In this document: positions 46,990 to 60,479 of the stretch, in pieces
How positions within the stretch are numbered: the first letter of the stretch is position 1
How the letters are laid out: each line of letters begins with the position of its first letter
Assembly: GCF_028372415.1 (NCBI RefSeq)
Contig: NC_092876.1
Coordinates: forward strand, 63,268,885-63,332,884
Origin: Notamacropus eugenii
Taxonomy: Eukaryota; Chordata; Mammalia; Diprotodontia; Macropodidae
Direction: 5' to 3'
DNA: 64,000 nt
The notes under the pieces: model-generated
Told to the model about the DNA's origin: nothing
Seen by the model: the letters and a program-made list of their open reading frames with translations, nothing else
Database searches by the model: none
Program-made: the position numbers and the translations under genes

Positions 46990-47240
46990 AAGTTTTTTCT
47001 TACAATCCCTGAAGTCCACATCTCCACAGATCCCGCCTCCTCAGTTCTCCCACATACACCCTCTGGGTCCACTTTTCTTCCATGCGCTCACCTTTCAAAT
47101 ACCTAAAGGCAGTTGTTCTATGTATGGGACCTGGGCTTTCTCTTTCCCAGGCTAAATAAACATCTCAAGGTCTTTCATAGTTTCTTTTCTCCTCCCCATC
47201 TTGGTGGCCTTCCTTTGAATTTCTTCTTCACCCATTCTTG
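46990..47240 (-). mobile_element. L3/CR1 LINE, antisense
   Basis: 'tttcaaatacctaaaggcag', cccaggctaaataaacatct and ttggtggccttcctttgaat. Confidence 0.62.
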
Positions 47241-47249
47241 AGAGGCACT

Positions 47250-47480
47250 GAGGGGTCAGTCTTAAGAGTTGGGGAAACCTGAGTTCATATCCAGCCTCAG
47301 ACACTCACTAGCTTTGTGACCCTGGGCAAGTCATTTACCCTCTGTCTGCCTCAGTTTCCTCAGCTGTACAATGGGGATAATAACAGCATCTGCCTCAGAA
47401 AGTTGTTGAGGATCCAATGAGAAAATAATTTTTAAAAGCACTTAGCACAGTGCCTGGTACATAGTAGATATTATAGGAAT
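47250..47480 (+). mobile_element. SINE-B, sense
   Basis: cctgagttcatatccagcct, gtgaccctgggcaagtcatt, and 3' part 'aagcacttagcacagtgcct'. Confidence 0.72.
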
Positions 47481-48240
47481 GCTTATTTACAAAAATAAAG
47501 TCTTTCCTCTGACCAGTAGGATCATAGATTTCAGGCTAGCAGGACCCTTGGAAGCCATCTGGTCTAACTGCTACATTTTACATGAGGCCAGATCCCAGAG
47601 ACACTAAGTCCTTCACCCAAAGTCACACAGGTAGTGTCAAAGGCAGAACTGAACCCAGGTCTTTGGACTCTGAAGCCTCTGCTCTCTTCACTACTAGCCC
47701 TATGATGCTGGGCACTCTCATAGCCTCAGAGCAACCTTGTAAGAACAGAGGTTACAGATGAGTAGCCAATCTGCATAGGTGAAAGGACTTTAACCAGCAG
47801 GACCTCCCCACAGCAATGAAAACTTGTTGATGTTCTGACTAGAGTGTGGTACCCGGCCCTGGACACAGCCCTCCGGACGGATCATCCCCGCATCACCTCC
47901 CTCACTCACCGTGGATATCACACATAATGCAGCCTCAGATCAAATTAGGTTTGGGGGCTTGGGCTAACACTGAAGCCGAGCTACGTTCCCCAGGTGCCCA
48001 TTAATGGATAGTCTGGGAGAGTCGTGGGCGAGAGGGAGAGAGCTGACCTAGAGGGATTTGTTATCTGTGGCTGAGCAGTAATAGGTCTCTGGAGAGCTGG
48101 GCAGACTGGTTAGAGCAGTCTGAGAAGAGCGAGCCAGCTGGGCAGATGGGGAAGGGGGTGGAATGTGATCAGGCCACTGAGGCTCCCTTGAAAGCCCAGG
48201 ACTCATCATCAGATCAAATACTGCCAGGTAGCAGCCACGC

Positions 48241-48268
48241 CGCCACCACCACCACCACCACCACCACT
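48241..48268 (+). repeat. (CAC)n microsatellite
   Basis: About nine ACC/CAC units in intergenic DNA. Confidence 0.9.
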
Positions 48269-48714
48269 GCTGGGAAAAGGGGAGGTATGAGAGGCAGCTT
48301 CCAGGGGGCACTCAGCCACCCCCACTCTGTTCAATGGAACCCAACCTGAGAGCTTAGTACAATGGGAAGAAAAGACCTGGAGTCATGGGACCCTGAATCT
48401 AGAACAGAAAGGAACCTCAAAGACCATCCAGGCTTCATTTTGCAGAGGGAGAAACTGAGACCCAGAGAGGTTCAGTGATTTGCATGAGATTTCTGGTTCT
48501 CATACTTGCTGCGTGACCTTGGGCTTTCTTGACTCCCATTCCCCCATATGCCACAAAGGAAGTTTTATATTCTCTGTCTCCCAGGGTGGTTGTGAGACAA
48601 GTGGCTTTGGAAACCTACAGGAGTCAAAGTCGCTATTTTCCATCTCTCAGGAAGGATCCACTCCTTGTTTCTCTCATTTATTCAAGTATTTTCTGAGGTA
48701 GGTAGACACTGTAG

Positions 48715-48905
48715 AATAATAAAGTATTGGTCTTGGAGTAAGGAAAACCTGATTCGCACCCTGCCTCTCACCCTGATTTAGGTAAATCACTTAAGTGCTT
48801 TCAGCCTCAGTCTTCTCATCTGTACAAAGGGGATAATAACAGTACCTGCCTCATGGGGTGAGATCACACATGTAAAGCACTTTGCAAACCTTAAATTACT
48901 GTATT
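48715..48905 (+). mobile_element. SINE-B, sense
   Basis: gtattggtcttggagtaagg head; 'acatgtaaagcactttgcaa' near the 3' end. Confidence 0.7.
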
Positions 48906-49559
48906 AATGTTCACTGGTAGTGCTCACGTGTCCCTACCAGGGACGGAGCGCTGGACTGGTCATTGGGTAAGATTTAAAAATAAATGAGAGGGGTCTCCCT
49001 GCCCAACAGGCTGTCTCCTCGGGGGAGCAGGACCATAGTGTCTCAGCCTTCTTCAGAAACATGACAGGGTAGGGGAGCAGGGAGTGGGGCAGATGTTTGT
49101 TCAACTTGCAGCCCAGCCACAGTGATGGGCTTCCCTCAAGGCCAGACACCTGACTGACATCCTCCCTGGCAGTTCACGACCCCTTAAGATGTGAGTGCTT
49201 GGAAACTTGTCTGTTTAGCATTATTCAACAGATCCCAAAGGTAGTTCTCATGAGAACATGACAGAAAGGAAGGACTATTAATAGAATGTGGATGCAGGAA
49301 ACCTGTATTGGAACCCATTTCATACTCCCTCTATGACCCCTTTGGGCCTCAGTTTCTCCATGTGAAAAATGGGTGGATTGCACTAAGTGATATCTAAAGG
49401 TCCCTCTTCTGCTCTAGACACTGTGATCCTGAGTCTGGGATGGGCCACACATTTCCAGCTCCCATCAGGCAACAAATATATGACTTTTTGTGACTGAGCA
49501 TGTTGGGGTTTGAATGGTCAACTCAGGCTTCATTAAGAAAGGTATAGTACCCACAATCC

Positions 49560-49800
49560 AGCAGGTAACAGTCCCTCTGGCTCCTGCCCTGGTCTGAGCA
49601 TATCTGGAGGCATGTATTCAGTTCTGGATTTGTCAATAAGCTGAGATGAAGGGCAAAATGGTGGAAAGACTAAAGACCATGGATGATATATGGGGACTGG
49701 CTAAAGGACCTGGGAGTGTTCAGCCCAAAGATGACTCTGGTAAGACACAAAGCTGAGAGCATTTGGAGGGCCATCAACTCTGCTTACGGTTGTTCAACAG
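49560..49800 (+). mobile_element. L3/CR1 LINE fragment
   Basis: ggaggcatgtattcagttct and cctgggagtgttcagcccaa match the L3 region before the 3' end. Confidence 0.6.
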
Positions 49801-49849
49801 ATCCCAACTGTCTTTGGGATGTGGACAATATCAGGGATATTTGAAGGTG

Positions 49850-50065
49850 GCACAATGAAAGCACCTAGAGTCAGGAAGACCTGAGTTCAAATCCGGCCTC
49901 AGATACTTACAAACTGTGTGACTTTGGGCATGTCATGTTGCATCTCTCTGACTCAGTTTCCTCATTTATAAAATGAGGATAATAATAGCACCTACATCCC
50001 CAGGTTATTATGAGATTTATAAAACCTGTAGTAAGTGCCTAGCACATAACAGGTGCTGTCTAATT
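49850..50065 (+). mobile_element. SINE-B, sense
   Basis: ctagagtcaggaagacctga, 'ataatagcacctacatcccc' and gtgcctagcacataacaggt. Confidence 0.72.
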
Positions 50066-50097
50066 TATCATTTGGAAAATGGATTAGATTACCTCTT

Positions 50098-50345
50098 TTT
50101 GTTGCTGAGTCATTTGAGTCCTGTCTGACTCTCTGTGACCCCATTTAGGGTTTTCTTGGCAGAGATACAGGAATGGTTTGGCATTTCCTTCTCCAGCTCC
50201 TTTTACAGATGAGGAAACTGAGGCAAACAAGGTGAAGTGACTCACCCAGGGTCACACAGCTAGTATCTGGGGACAAATTTGAGCTCAGGTCTTCTTGACT
50301 CCAGGCCCAGCGCTCTATGCACTATAGCACCATCCAGCTGCCCCA
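50098..50345 (-). mobile_element. SINE-A, antisense
   Basis: Begins tttgttgctgagtcatttga, ends agcgctctatgcactatagc. Complete copy. Confidence 0.85.
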
Positions 50346-50454
50346 TACTGCCTCTACTTGACTGCTTTCATTAGGAGCAACTGGCGGAAGAGACATAGAG
50401 GCAGGTTTCTGTTGAATACAAGAGAAATCGTTTGACCTTTGAGATAGAGATGTG

Positions 50455-50580
50455 CTGGTAAATGTTTAACAACTGGCTCTCCCAAAAAAATTTTACACCA
50501 CATGCTTTTACATTTAATATACATTATTCACATTGTCTCCAACACTTTCTTAAGTCTAGACAATCAACTTGTTTGGGTAT
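50455..50580. repeat. Unnamed interspersed repeat, copy 2
   Basis: atgtttaacaactggctctc and cactttcttaagtctagaca; partner of 11,425-11,590. Confidence 0.6.
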
Positions 50581-50737
50581 GGAATGAGCCTGGTGTCACA
50601 TGCGATGGAAAAAACCCCGTAACTTAGAGTCTAAATACCTGCATTCAAATCTTGGATCTGCTCTGTGCTAGCCTTGAAACCTTAGACCAATTACTTCAGT
50701 TTCCCCATCTGTAAAATAAGAGGTCCTGGACTAGAAT

Positions 50738-51180
50738 AGAGGTTCGAAACCATTTTTGTGCCATGGAACCCTTGGACAGCCTGATAAAGCCTGTGGATGC
50801 GTAAAATTAATAATGCATAAAATTAATAATAACTAGAATTTATATGTCACTTTAAGACTTGCAAAGCACTTTGCAGCTTACATTTTTATGTAGAACTTTA
50901 TGGTTTATAATATTAAATATAATTATACTATAAACATATAACTATATTATTAATATCAAATTTCATTTGATCTTCATAATAACCATGGGAGGTAGGTGTT
51001 CGTATTATCCCCATTTCACAGGTAAGGAAACTGAGACAAATTGAGGTTAAGTGACTTACCCAAGGTCACACGGCTAGGAACTGTCTGGGGCAGGATCTGA
51101 ACTCAGATCATCCTGACTCCAGTTATCAAAATATTTTTAAAAGTAAATTCACGGTCCCTTGGTTAGGAAACATGAGACTG
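50738..51180. mobile_element. hAT-like element interrupted by a MIR-type SINE
   Basis: Left part 'ccatttttgtgccatggaac' to about 50,830; right part 51,123-51,180 (gttatcaaaatatttttaaa, ggtcccttggttaggaaaca). Between them is an antisense MIR-like stretch (gcaaagcactttgcagctta ... gttaagtgacttacccaagg). Confidence 0.58.
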
Positions 51181-52142
51181 AATAATCATAGGTTTAGAGT
51201 TGAAGGAGATCTTAGAGGCCATTGAGTCCAATCCTCTAATTTTGCAGAAGGAAACTGAAGGCCAGAGAGGCAAAGGGATTTTCCCAAAGTCATACAGCTA
51301 GTTAAGTGTCAGAGCTCAAATTCAATCCCAGATCTCCTTCCTCTCAAATCTAGTGCTTTTTTGAGTAGAGGGATTTAGGGGAAAGTCAGAGCCTATGTCA
51401 GTTCAATTCTACACGCCCTTACTCAATTCATCAATCAACAAACATTTCTTAAGCACCTACTGTGTGCCAGATGCTTGGGATACAAAACCAAAGATGATAG
51501 AATCCCTGTTCTCAGGGACCTTATATTCAGTTGTGACCACAGATACATCCACAGTGTACACAAATTAAGAGTACTTAATTTCAAGAGGGTGCTGATAAGG
51601 GGAAGGATGTGTAAAGGCCTTTCCAAGAAGAGGCCCCTGGGCTGTGCCTGGAAGAAAGCCTCTCCCACGCACCCCATCCCAGTCTTTACAGAGACTCCAG
51701 AATGTCCAGAGTGCACACATAAAGGATTAAGGACTAAGAACTTTGGGAGCCAGAGGGAGGGAGCAGAGAGAGGGCCAGGGACCTATTTCTAGGGAAAGAT
51801 CAGAGCCCACTTGCAGATTCTTTAGTGGGATATCGGAAGGGAGCGGTTTCCCAGGCAGAAGAAAAGAGAGGCTTCCTTTTGGAAACCTGATATTGGACTT
51901 TGCCCTGGGTGTGTGCAGGGTGGAGGCTTGGGGCTTCAGAGGGGCCCTTTGACCTCAAAAGCCCACCCAGGAGGAACCTCTGGAGACCAACTGGCCACCG
52001 GGAAGACAAACGGCTCGATGGCCCCATTCTCAGTGACCTTGGGAAAGATACTGGCTCATCCAGAGGAGTTTGACCAGGATGGGGAAAGGATTGGAAACCA
52101 GATGATGCTAGGATCCATCAAAGGGAGATGGGGAAGAAAAGA

Positions 52143-52450
<308 letters not shown>

Positions 52451-53689
52451 GTCTATTTTCTACCATTTGAAGCACCTTTATATGGAGGAGAGATGCGGTT
52501 TCTTCTGCCTGGCTCCAGAGGGCAGGAGAAATGGACACATAAAGAACCAGATTTCAAATTCCTGTAGGAAATTGCTTTGCAAATCTTCAAGAGTTATATA
52601 AATGTTAGTGTTTATTAGGAGTTAGAACTGGTCCCATTTCTAAAGCTCTTTAAGCAATTTCCTCACAAAATTGTGTGAAGGAAGTAGCCCAAGAATTATC
52701 AACCCTGTTTTACAGAGGAGCAAGCTGAGGCCCAGAGGGTAAAGTTGTTTGCCTGTAGTCCCTGAATAGGAAGATTTGGACTCAGGTCTCCGGAGTCCAA
52801 GAAGTAAGGGACATCTCTTTTGAAGACCATCTGCACTGTGTATCACTCATCCTGACCTGAGACTTTTGCTTTTGAGGCAGAAGGGAGGGTCAGAGGGTTA
52901 TAGATCATTACATGGGTTTGGTTTTTTGTAGGTTTTCTTTTTTTTAATTGTTGAGGGAAAGTAAAAAGGAAAGACAAACCAAGGATAAGATTCCCTGTAA
53001 GCCTTCCTCTTAAAAAGAAAGAAAAAGAGAGAACAAAGACCAACATGAATCCCAGAAAATCAAGATAAAGTTACATGCTTAATTCACCATAACTTTAAAA
53101 AGAAAACTACACATAACGGAGGTTCACAGTTCCAAGGACAAGCCTCTCCTGTTTCAAAATGTTATCAATTAATAAACATTCATTAAATACCTATTATGTG
53201 CCAGGTCTTGTAATACGTTTACAGAAACATTTGTGGTATTTGGTATTTGGTAAGTTCAGAAGAAAAATAAATTAAGATGGAAGCAAAAGGTGAGGAGATA
53301 TAATTGGAAAGCAAATGAGAGGTCATCTAGTTCAGAGTCTTTATTTTACAGGTAAGGAAACTGAGGCTCAGAATGAACAAGTAACTTTCCAAAAGTCCAC
53401 AGCCCCCATGTCTAGGATTAGGGCACAAGGCAGAGACAGGAAGCTACTTGGACAAGAATGAAAAGTTGTTCAGTGAAAAGGCCCCCAAATCCAGAGACAG
53501 TAGCTTGGGGAGTGAGGCAGAGCCTGGACCAGAAAGGGCAGAGTCGATGCAACCTAAATGTCGTCCTTCCCCAGTGGGGAGGGCTGAAATGTCCTTGTTG
53601 CTAAAGCTGGCTGAGTCACCCCCATGTGGGAGAACCCAGAATCAGAGAGTCACAGTGAAAAGGGCCTGGTCTCCCCTGTTATTCTGTAA

Positions 53690-53795
53690 ACTCCATGGGC
53701 ACAGAGACTGTTTAATTCTTCAACTTGTGTCTATTTCCAAGAACAGCCTCCATAATAGGTGCTTAATAAATGCTTTGTTGGTTGAATAGTTTATT
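53690..53795 (+). mobile_element. L2 3' end, short
   Basis: 'ctccatgggcacagagactg' to taggtgcttaataaatgctt. Confidence 0.65.
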
Positions 53796-55814
53796 GATCG
53801 ACCTTAGAGTATGGAATGTCAGAGCCGAGAGGGACCTTAGACATGATTTGTTCAAGCTCCTCATTTTATAAATAAGGAAACTGAAGCCCACAGAGGTTAA
53901 GTGATTTACCGAGGTCATACAGCTAACATGTAGCAGAGTTGGGATTCATCCTCAGGATTCCCATGGCCTGTGGGCAGCATTTGTCCCTACCCCTCACCCA
54001 AGGGTGGGGAATCTGCAGCCTTGAGGGCACAAGTGGCCTCAAGTGCAGCAGCTGCTGGGTCTCCACCTCTGCCCTGACCAGTAGAGTGCTCACATACAAC
54101 CTCTCCCCAAATACTCCCCATTTGCTGTCTCTGGGGCCCCTTGCTCCCAGCGCTCCATTGAAATCTCAATTTTTCAGCACCATGCATCCATCCCTATTCC
54201 TGACACAAAGCTCATTCTCACAGGCTGGTGCTTTTCCATCCTGCTGAGGCCTTGGGGTTGCCATGGTAACCCCTTCCTGAAGGCCCTTGTGACCCCCCTT
54301 GCTTTTGATGCCCCTGTGCCAGCATCTCCCCCTCCTCTATTCCCGGGACTAGCTCCCTGGGGCCCTCATTCCCACAATGCTCTTCCTGTGACCCCAGCCC
54401 ACACAATCCCCTCCAGACTCTTGTTCCCTGGGAGACCAGCTGTCCTCCCTGCCCTCTCGCTTCATCCCAGGAGTCAGCAGGCCTGAACCTCTCCTGCCAC
54501 CATCCCAAGCCTTGGCCTGAGCTCTGCCCTGGTCCTTCCAGGTCAACATTTGGAACCAGAGAGGCAAGGAGGGACGTCGAGTCAGAAGGGGCTTCCTCCA
54601 ATACCCCCCCCCCTCCCAGGCAAGGAGGCAGATGATTTATCTAAGGGTTACGCAGCTGCTTAGTGGCAGAGCAACCCAAGTCTCCTAGCTCCCCATCCAG
54701 GGCTTTTCCTTATGTTGAAATGGAAAATCAACCAGGGACAGGTTCCTGCATGGGAGTCAGAAGACCTGGGTTCTAATCCAGGCTCTCCCACTAAGCAGTC
54801 GTGTGACTTTGGACAAGTCACTTTCCTTCTGTGGCCTCAGTTTCTCCTCTATAAAATGAGGCTCTTGGCTAACATATATCTGGAAGGTCCCTTCTTACTC
54901 CCAAATCCTATGGTTCTCTCTGGGAAGTAAGGTCGCATGAGGACCTGGAGATTAGAACTGAAAGGAGAGCTCCTGACATCGGAACCAACTCATTTCCTAT
55001 CTTCTTTGATGGGGTCAAAGGACTCCTCCAGGATTCCAGCAGGATATAGGAGAAAGAACTTTACAAGTAATCAAGCAACTATCATTTGTTAAGCACCTAC
55101 TGTATGCAGGCCCTGTACTAGGTACTGGGCAAACAAACACAAAAGTGAAACAATCCTTGATCTCAAAGTGTTTATATTCTGTTGTGGGAAGAAGACATAT
55201 GTATATGGAAGTATTCCTAAAAACAAATGCTTACAAAATAAATGCAAACGATTTTGAAGGGGAGGCCCTAGCAGGTGTGAAAGACATCATGTTAGAAGTG
55301 GTACTTGAAGGGAGTAGAGTATTGAAGAAATCTATGAGGTGAGGAGGGATGGCATTCCAGGTATGGGGACAGCCTGTGCAAAGGTAAGGAGATGGGAAAT
55401 GAAACATCATGAAAGGCGCAGCCAGAAGTCCAGTTTGACTGAGCAGAGAGTTTGCAAAGGGGAGTCATGTATGAGGCTAGGAAAGTATGTTGGGACCAAG
55501 TGGTGACGGGCTTTCCTTCAGACTCCCTGTTACTTTCCTCTAAACTCAGAAGGGCAAGGATTGTTTTTATTTTCATCTTTGTATAACCTAGCACCTAGCA
55601 TAATGGCAGCACATAGTAGGTACTTGATAATTGCTTGCTGACTGATTAGTTGACTCTAAACAAATGCCCACCTCTCAGTTTTCTCATCTACAAAATGGGG
55701 ATAAATGACCATAGGAGATCTACTAAGCTTCCTTCTGATCTAGCCATCCCTGGGCACAGGGATGCAAAGTTGAGATTGGGGAGGGGCGAGAGGCAAATTT
55801 AAGGGTGAAGAGCT

Positions 55815-55947
55815 GTCCCAATGTGGGATGGACTACTTTGAGAGGTGGAGAGTTCCCCATCCTTGAAGATTCTCCAGTGGATACTGGATAACCACGAGTT
55901 GGGGATATTACAGTGAGGATTCCCTTTCAGGTATGGGTTGGACTAGA
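55815..55947 (+). mobile_element. L3/CR1 LINE 3' end
   Basis: ggagagttccccatccttga and 'caggtatgggttggactaga', truncated by the adjacent SINE-A. Confidence 0.68.
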
Positions 55948-56085
55948 TGGGCAGCTACATGGCGCCATAGTGCACAGAGTGCTGGGCTTGGGGTAAGAAA
56001 GATTCATTTTCCTGAGTTCAAATCTGGTTTCAGACACTTACTAGCTGTGTGACCCTGGGCAAGTCACTTAACCCTTAAATTTGCC
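55947..56085 (+). mobile_element. SINE-A, sense, 3'-truncated
   Basis: Head tgggcagctacatggcgcca through ctgggcaagtcacttaaccc, then lost. An L3 3' end directly precedes it and antisense L3 sequence follows. Confidence 0.75.
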
Positions 56086-56089
56086 TCTT

Positions 56090-56640
56090 AGCAATTTCAA
56101 CCCATGACTTCTGGTTCTGCCCTCCAGCCGACAACACTCAACCGTCCCCAGGCTTCTCGTTCCTCATATGGCACGGAAGCTATGCCAGTCTCCCTCCTCT
56201 GGACATTCTCTGGCACATCAAGTTCCTTCAGAAAAGGCATGGCCAGGATGAACTTCCTTTCAGCCACTCCTCGTGGGGCCCAGAGTCACATGCAACCTTC
56301 ACCATCCTGGCGGTTGGTCTTTCTCTCAATGTTCTCTAGCTTATCACCCTCCTTTAAAAATTGGGGCACCCGAACCAAATATGGTACTCAAGATGGCACA
56401 TGCTTAGGAGAAAAAGACTCTCACCTCCTTAATCTTGCAAGCTAGGCCACTCCATGCAGCCCCAGATGACACTGTGAGCTTTCTCTGGCAATGATAAATA
56501 TGCTCTTGACTCATACAGCATCTGCAGTTAACCAAAATCCCCAGATTTTTTTCAGACAAACCACTGTCTAACCACACTTCTTCCCCTTCTGTACATAAGA
56601 AGTTGATTTTTCGAACCCAAGTTCAGGAGTTTCCATTTAT
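56090..56640 (-). mobile_element. L3/CR1 LINE, antisense
   Basis: 'cttctggttctgccctccag', tcctctggacattctctggc and gcacccgaaccaaatatggt. The sequence 56,690-56,840 beyond it is not assigned. Confidence 0.6.
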
Positions 56641-57394
56641 CTCTAAAAAATTTCACATTCATTCCTCACAATATTGGAGCATGTCAAGACCAAGAGTGTG
56701 CTGGAACCAGCTTAAATCGGCTCTCAAGAGTCAGTTATTAAATTTTCAATGTGACCATTTACACCTCAGAAATGGGCAAATGCTATAAATCAGGGCTTGA
56801 TTTATTGTTATATTGATTACCTAGACTTAAGGAGGTGATGGAGAAAATGTTAATAATTCATTTTACATTGGAAAGCAGATCGTGCATAGATTCTCTTTTT
56901 CAGAGAGTTGATTGTTAAGCATTTGCTAGTACACCCTGGTCAAGATCTTTTCACATTGGGATTTCCAGTGTATTAACTCCCAGAACATGAAGTGACCAGG
57001 GCACAGAATAAATTCAGGAATAAGATCAGGAATGACAAATATACAGAAAAGTTAAGAAGTCCAAAGCAGTCCAGCTCAGGAGACATATTCTGCCTAATGT
57101 AGTAATCACTCAAATTTATAATCAACAAGTATTCTTTTAGTGCCTACCATGTGCCTGGCATTTCTCTAAGCTATTTTTAGAATAAAAATACTGACATTTA
57201 AATAGAGTTTTAAGGTTTTTTTCTGTATTGTAGTTCATTTGATCTTTACAACCACCATGTGAAGAAGGTGCTATTATGATCCATAGTTTACAGGTGAGGA
57301 AATAAGATGACATCCAAGATCCCACAATTAGAAAGGGCTGGGCTTTAAATCCAATGTCTCCTGGCTTCAAGGCTGGATGATGAGCTATCTCAGC

Positions 57395-57565
57395 AGGTGT
57401 TGAGTTCCCCGCCATGGAAGGTCTCCAAGCAGAGGCTGGCTCACCACTTGTATTGTAGAAGGGTTTCTGTATTGTAGAAGGGAATCTTTCCCTATATGGG
57501 TTGGACTAGGTGACCTGCTGAGCTCCCTTCCCACTCTCAAACTCTGAAATTCCATGTTGTTGTTC
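57395..57565 (+). mobile_element. L3/CR1 LINE 3' end
   Basis: 'gaaggtctccaagcagaggc' and ccactctcaaactctgaaat, the tail from which the 33-bp unit appears to derive. Confidence 0.7.
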
Positions 57566-58784
57566 TCCCTCCATACCCAAGCCATACCTATCCCATACCC
57601 ATCAGTCCTGGTTCTGCTCTCTGGGGATAAGCAGAGCAAGTCTAATCTGTCTTAGTTGAAAGGGCTTTGGATGTGGAATCTGGAGATCTGGATTCAAGAC
57701 CTAGCTTTGTCAATACTAAGTCACTGAAACCAAGTCGATTTCCATCTCTGGAACTCAATTTCCTCATCTGTAAAATGGGATGATTAATCCTTTTAAAAAA
57801 CTATATAAATGCTAGCTATGGGTAATCCTCCTACCCCTTAGCTCACAAGACTGTTATGAGGATAGAGCTTCACACACTGTAAAACATCATAGAAACATTC
57901 GATCCCTTTCCTGGATGACTTCGGGGTGGGGCCTCCCTCCACTGACAGCTGAGGTTCTTTACCTTTGCTTCATATAAGGGGAGCAAGGTGTTATGCTACA
58001 CAAAGGACTGTACTTTCATTTGAAAAGATCAGGTCTATATCCCTTCTCTAACACCTGTTAACTGTGACCATAAGCTAGTCTCTTGATATGCCCCCAGACT
58101 CAGTTTCCCCATCTGTAGAATGAGAATAATAATACCTGATGTGCCTCCCTTACAGGGCTCTTGTGAGGTTAAGGTACAGAGGGCCATAATAGCTTTAAAC
58201 CACACCAAGACTTTTGGGACATTTTGTTTACATGCCAGTTGTCATTAGGTCTTTCTGAAAAGCATGGAATCACAGATCAGGAAGGGGTCTCAGAAGGTAC
58301 TCGATCCACTTAATGTCCTCATTTTAAAGGTGAGGAAACTGAGGACTAGAGAAGCTGATTGCCCAAGCTCACACAGGTTAAAGCTTCACCAAATGCTCTG
58401 GGGACCCCCCTGTGCTGCTTTTCAATATTCTGTGCTTCCCACAACCACCACTCTCCAGGCTAGGATAGACCTCATCCATCTGCCTCACCTTTATCTCCAC
58501 ACAGGACCGGCCCACCAGAGCTCTTCATCCCATTCTACCTGAATCTGACCTCGGTCCAGCCCAGCACCTTTTCCCAGAGAAATTGCCTCTTTCTCCCAGC
58601 CTAAATCAGAGCTCTAAGTGGGCCAGATTATCAAAGGGGCGCTCTCATTAGCTCACCACATCCTGCCCCAATGCCCGCTGGGTGGAGCTCAGGCTCCCCT
58701 ACCCTGACCCCAGATTTCTCTAGGACTTAATCCTTCTAACCCCATCCTGCCCTCCTCTCTCTAGCCCTGTTTCACACTGTTCTC

Positions 58785-58853
58785 CCCCAGGGCAGGGAAC
58801 TGCTTCCCCAGGGTAGAGAACTGCTTCCCCAGGGCAGGGAACCGCTTCCCCAG
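58785..58853 (+). repeat. Three-copy 21-bp tandem
   Basis: Three units of ccccagggcagggaactgct plus t, each with one or two changes. Confidence 0.92.
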
Positions 58854-58993
58854 CCCACTTTGGCTTTCTTTGTTCTTAGCTTATTATGTTCCAGGGAAGC
58901 CTTGTGAGGCACAGCCTTTCATATGACTCACTTTAAGAGATGGAAAAGATTAATAATAAAAATAACAATGAACAACTATTACTTATAGTTAGG

Positions 58994-59395
58994 GCTGAGA
59001 GATGGTGCCACATGCACAAAGGGCCAAGCCTGGAGTCAGGAAGACCTGAGTCCAAATCTGGAAAAATACTTACTAACAATGTGACCCTGGGCAAGTCACT
59101 TAACTCTGTTTACCTCATTTCCCCATCTATAAAATGAACTGGAGAAGAAAATGGCAAACTTACTAGCTGTGTGGCCCTGGACAAGTCACTTAACTCTCTT
59201 TATCTCAGTTTCCCCATCTATAGAATGAATTGGAGAAGAAAATGACAAACTCATTAGTTATATGACCCTGAGCAAGTCACAACTCTGTTTACCTTAGTTT
59301 CCCCATCTGTAAAATGAGCTGGAGAAGGAAATGGCAAATCACTGCAGCATCTTTGCCAAGAAAACTCCAAATGGGGTCCCAAAGAGTTGGTCGTT
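58994..59395 (+). mobile_element. SINE-A with internal 90-bp triplication
   Basis: Normal head, then three consecutive copies of the segment running from cttactaac/cttactagc/ctcattag to atgg/gacaaa (59,069-59,158, 59,159-59,249 and 59,250-about 59,339), then the normal tail 'ccaaatggggtcccaaagag'. The unit is about 90 bp. Confidence 0.88.
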
Positions 59396-59401
59396 CTACT
59401 C

Positions 59402-59645
59402 ACCGTGGCAGGTCATCTAGTCCAACCCCTATGTGAGCTGGAATCCCTCTATAACATCACTAAATGTTTCCCTTCTGGGCTGCTCAAATATCTCCAGTGA
59501 TGGGGAGCTCACTACCTCATGAGACAGCTCATTTGACTTTTGGACAACTTTCATTGTTAGGAAGTCCTTCCTTATATCAAACTGAAATCTGCCTCTCTCT
59601 GCATTGCTGCTAGTTCTCCCCTCTAAGTCCCCTTCCCACTCCAAA
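59402..59645 (-). mobile_element. L3/CR1 LINE 3' region, antisense
   Basis: ggtcatctagtccaacccct, gggagctcactacctcatga and ttaggaagtccttccttata. Confidence 0.75.
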
Positions 59646-60479
59646 TCCTTTTGATGTAGAATCTTGCTAGGTGTGTGGCATTAACCAAGTCATTTCCTCC
59701 TCTGAGTCTCAGTTTCCTCATCTGTCCAATGAAAGGGGTTGGACCAGATCACAGATTGAATGCTGGAAATGTCGTCACAGGGCATTTAGTCCACCCTCAT
59801 CATTTTACATCCAGGGTAACTGAGTCACAGAGAGGTTGGGTGATTGTCCAAGGTCCCACAGCTTGGGATAGAGACTGGATTTGAGCCTAGAATCACGCTG
59901 CCTTCGCAAGGATCTTCACTAGCTCCAAATCCCAAGATCCCATGCTCCCATTCACTCATCCCTCGTGACTCAGACTTGAACCCAGCCTATTCCAGTAGGA
60001 TTTGAGTACGGAGGAGGATTTCCTGGGCCAGCCCAGTCCTGAGTCTCCTCTGACTCCTCCACCTTGTTCTCTCTCCCCTCCCTTCCCCCCACACTTGAGC
60101 TGGGCTGCTCTAGGACCCAGGCTCCCTCCCTGGCTCAGCTGCCAATACCCCATTCCCCCCAGCACTGGAGCCCAGGGGAGCAGGACAGAAAAACTTCAAA
60201 GGGAGCCCTGCTGCCTCCCCTGTCCTCCTGTGCCTCATTACTGAGACACCCGAGGCAGCAGTCAGCTCCCCTTTGAAGTCTGCTCCCTGCCCAGCCTCCT
60301 CTCTCCCCCCATCCTGGACTCACACACGGATGGTCCCACACTCTCTCATACACATATCCACCCTCATGTGCAAATCCAGACACACAGGCCCTCATACATA
60401 AACATGTACGTTTCATGCCCATCCACGCACATAAACAAACATGTATCTGCACATGCTAATCTACAGCTGTGAGGCTCTT

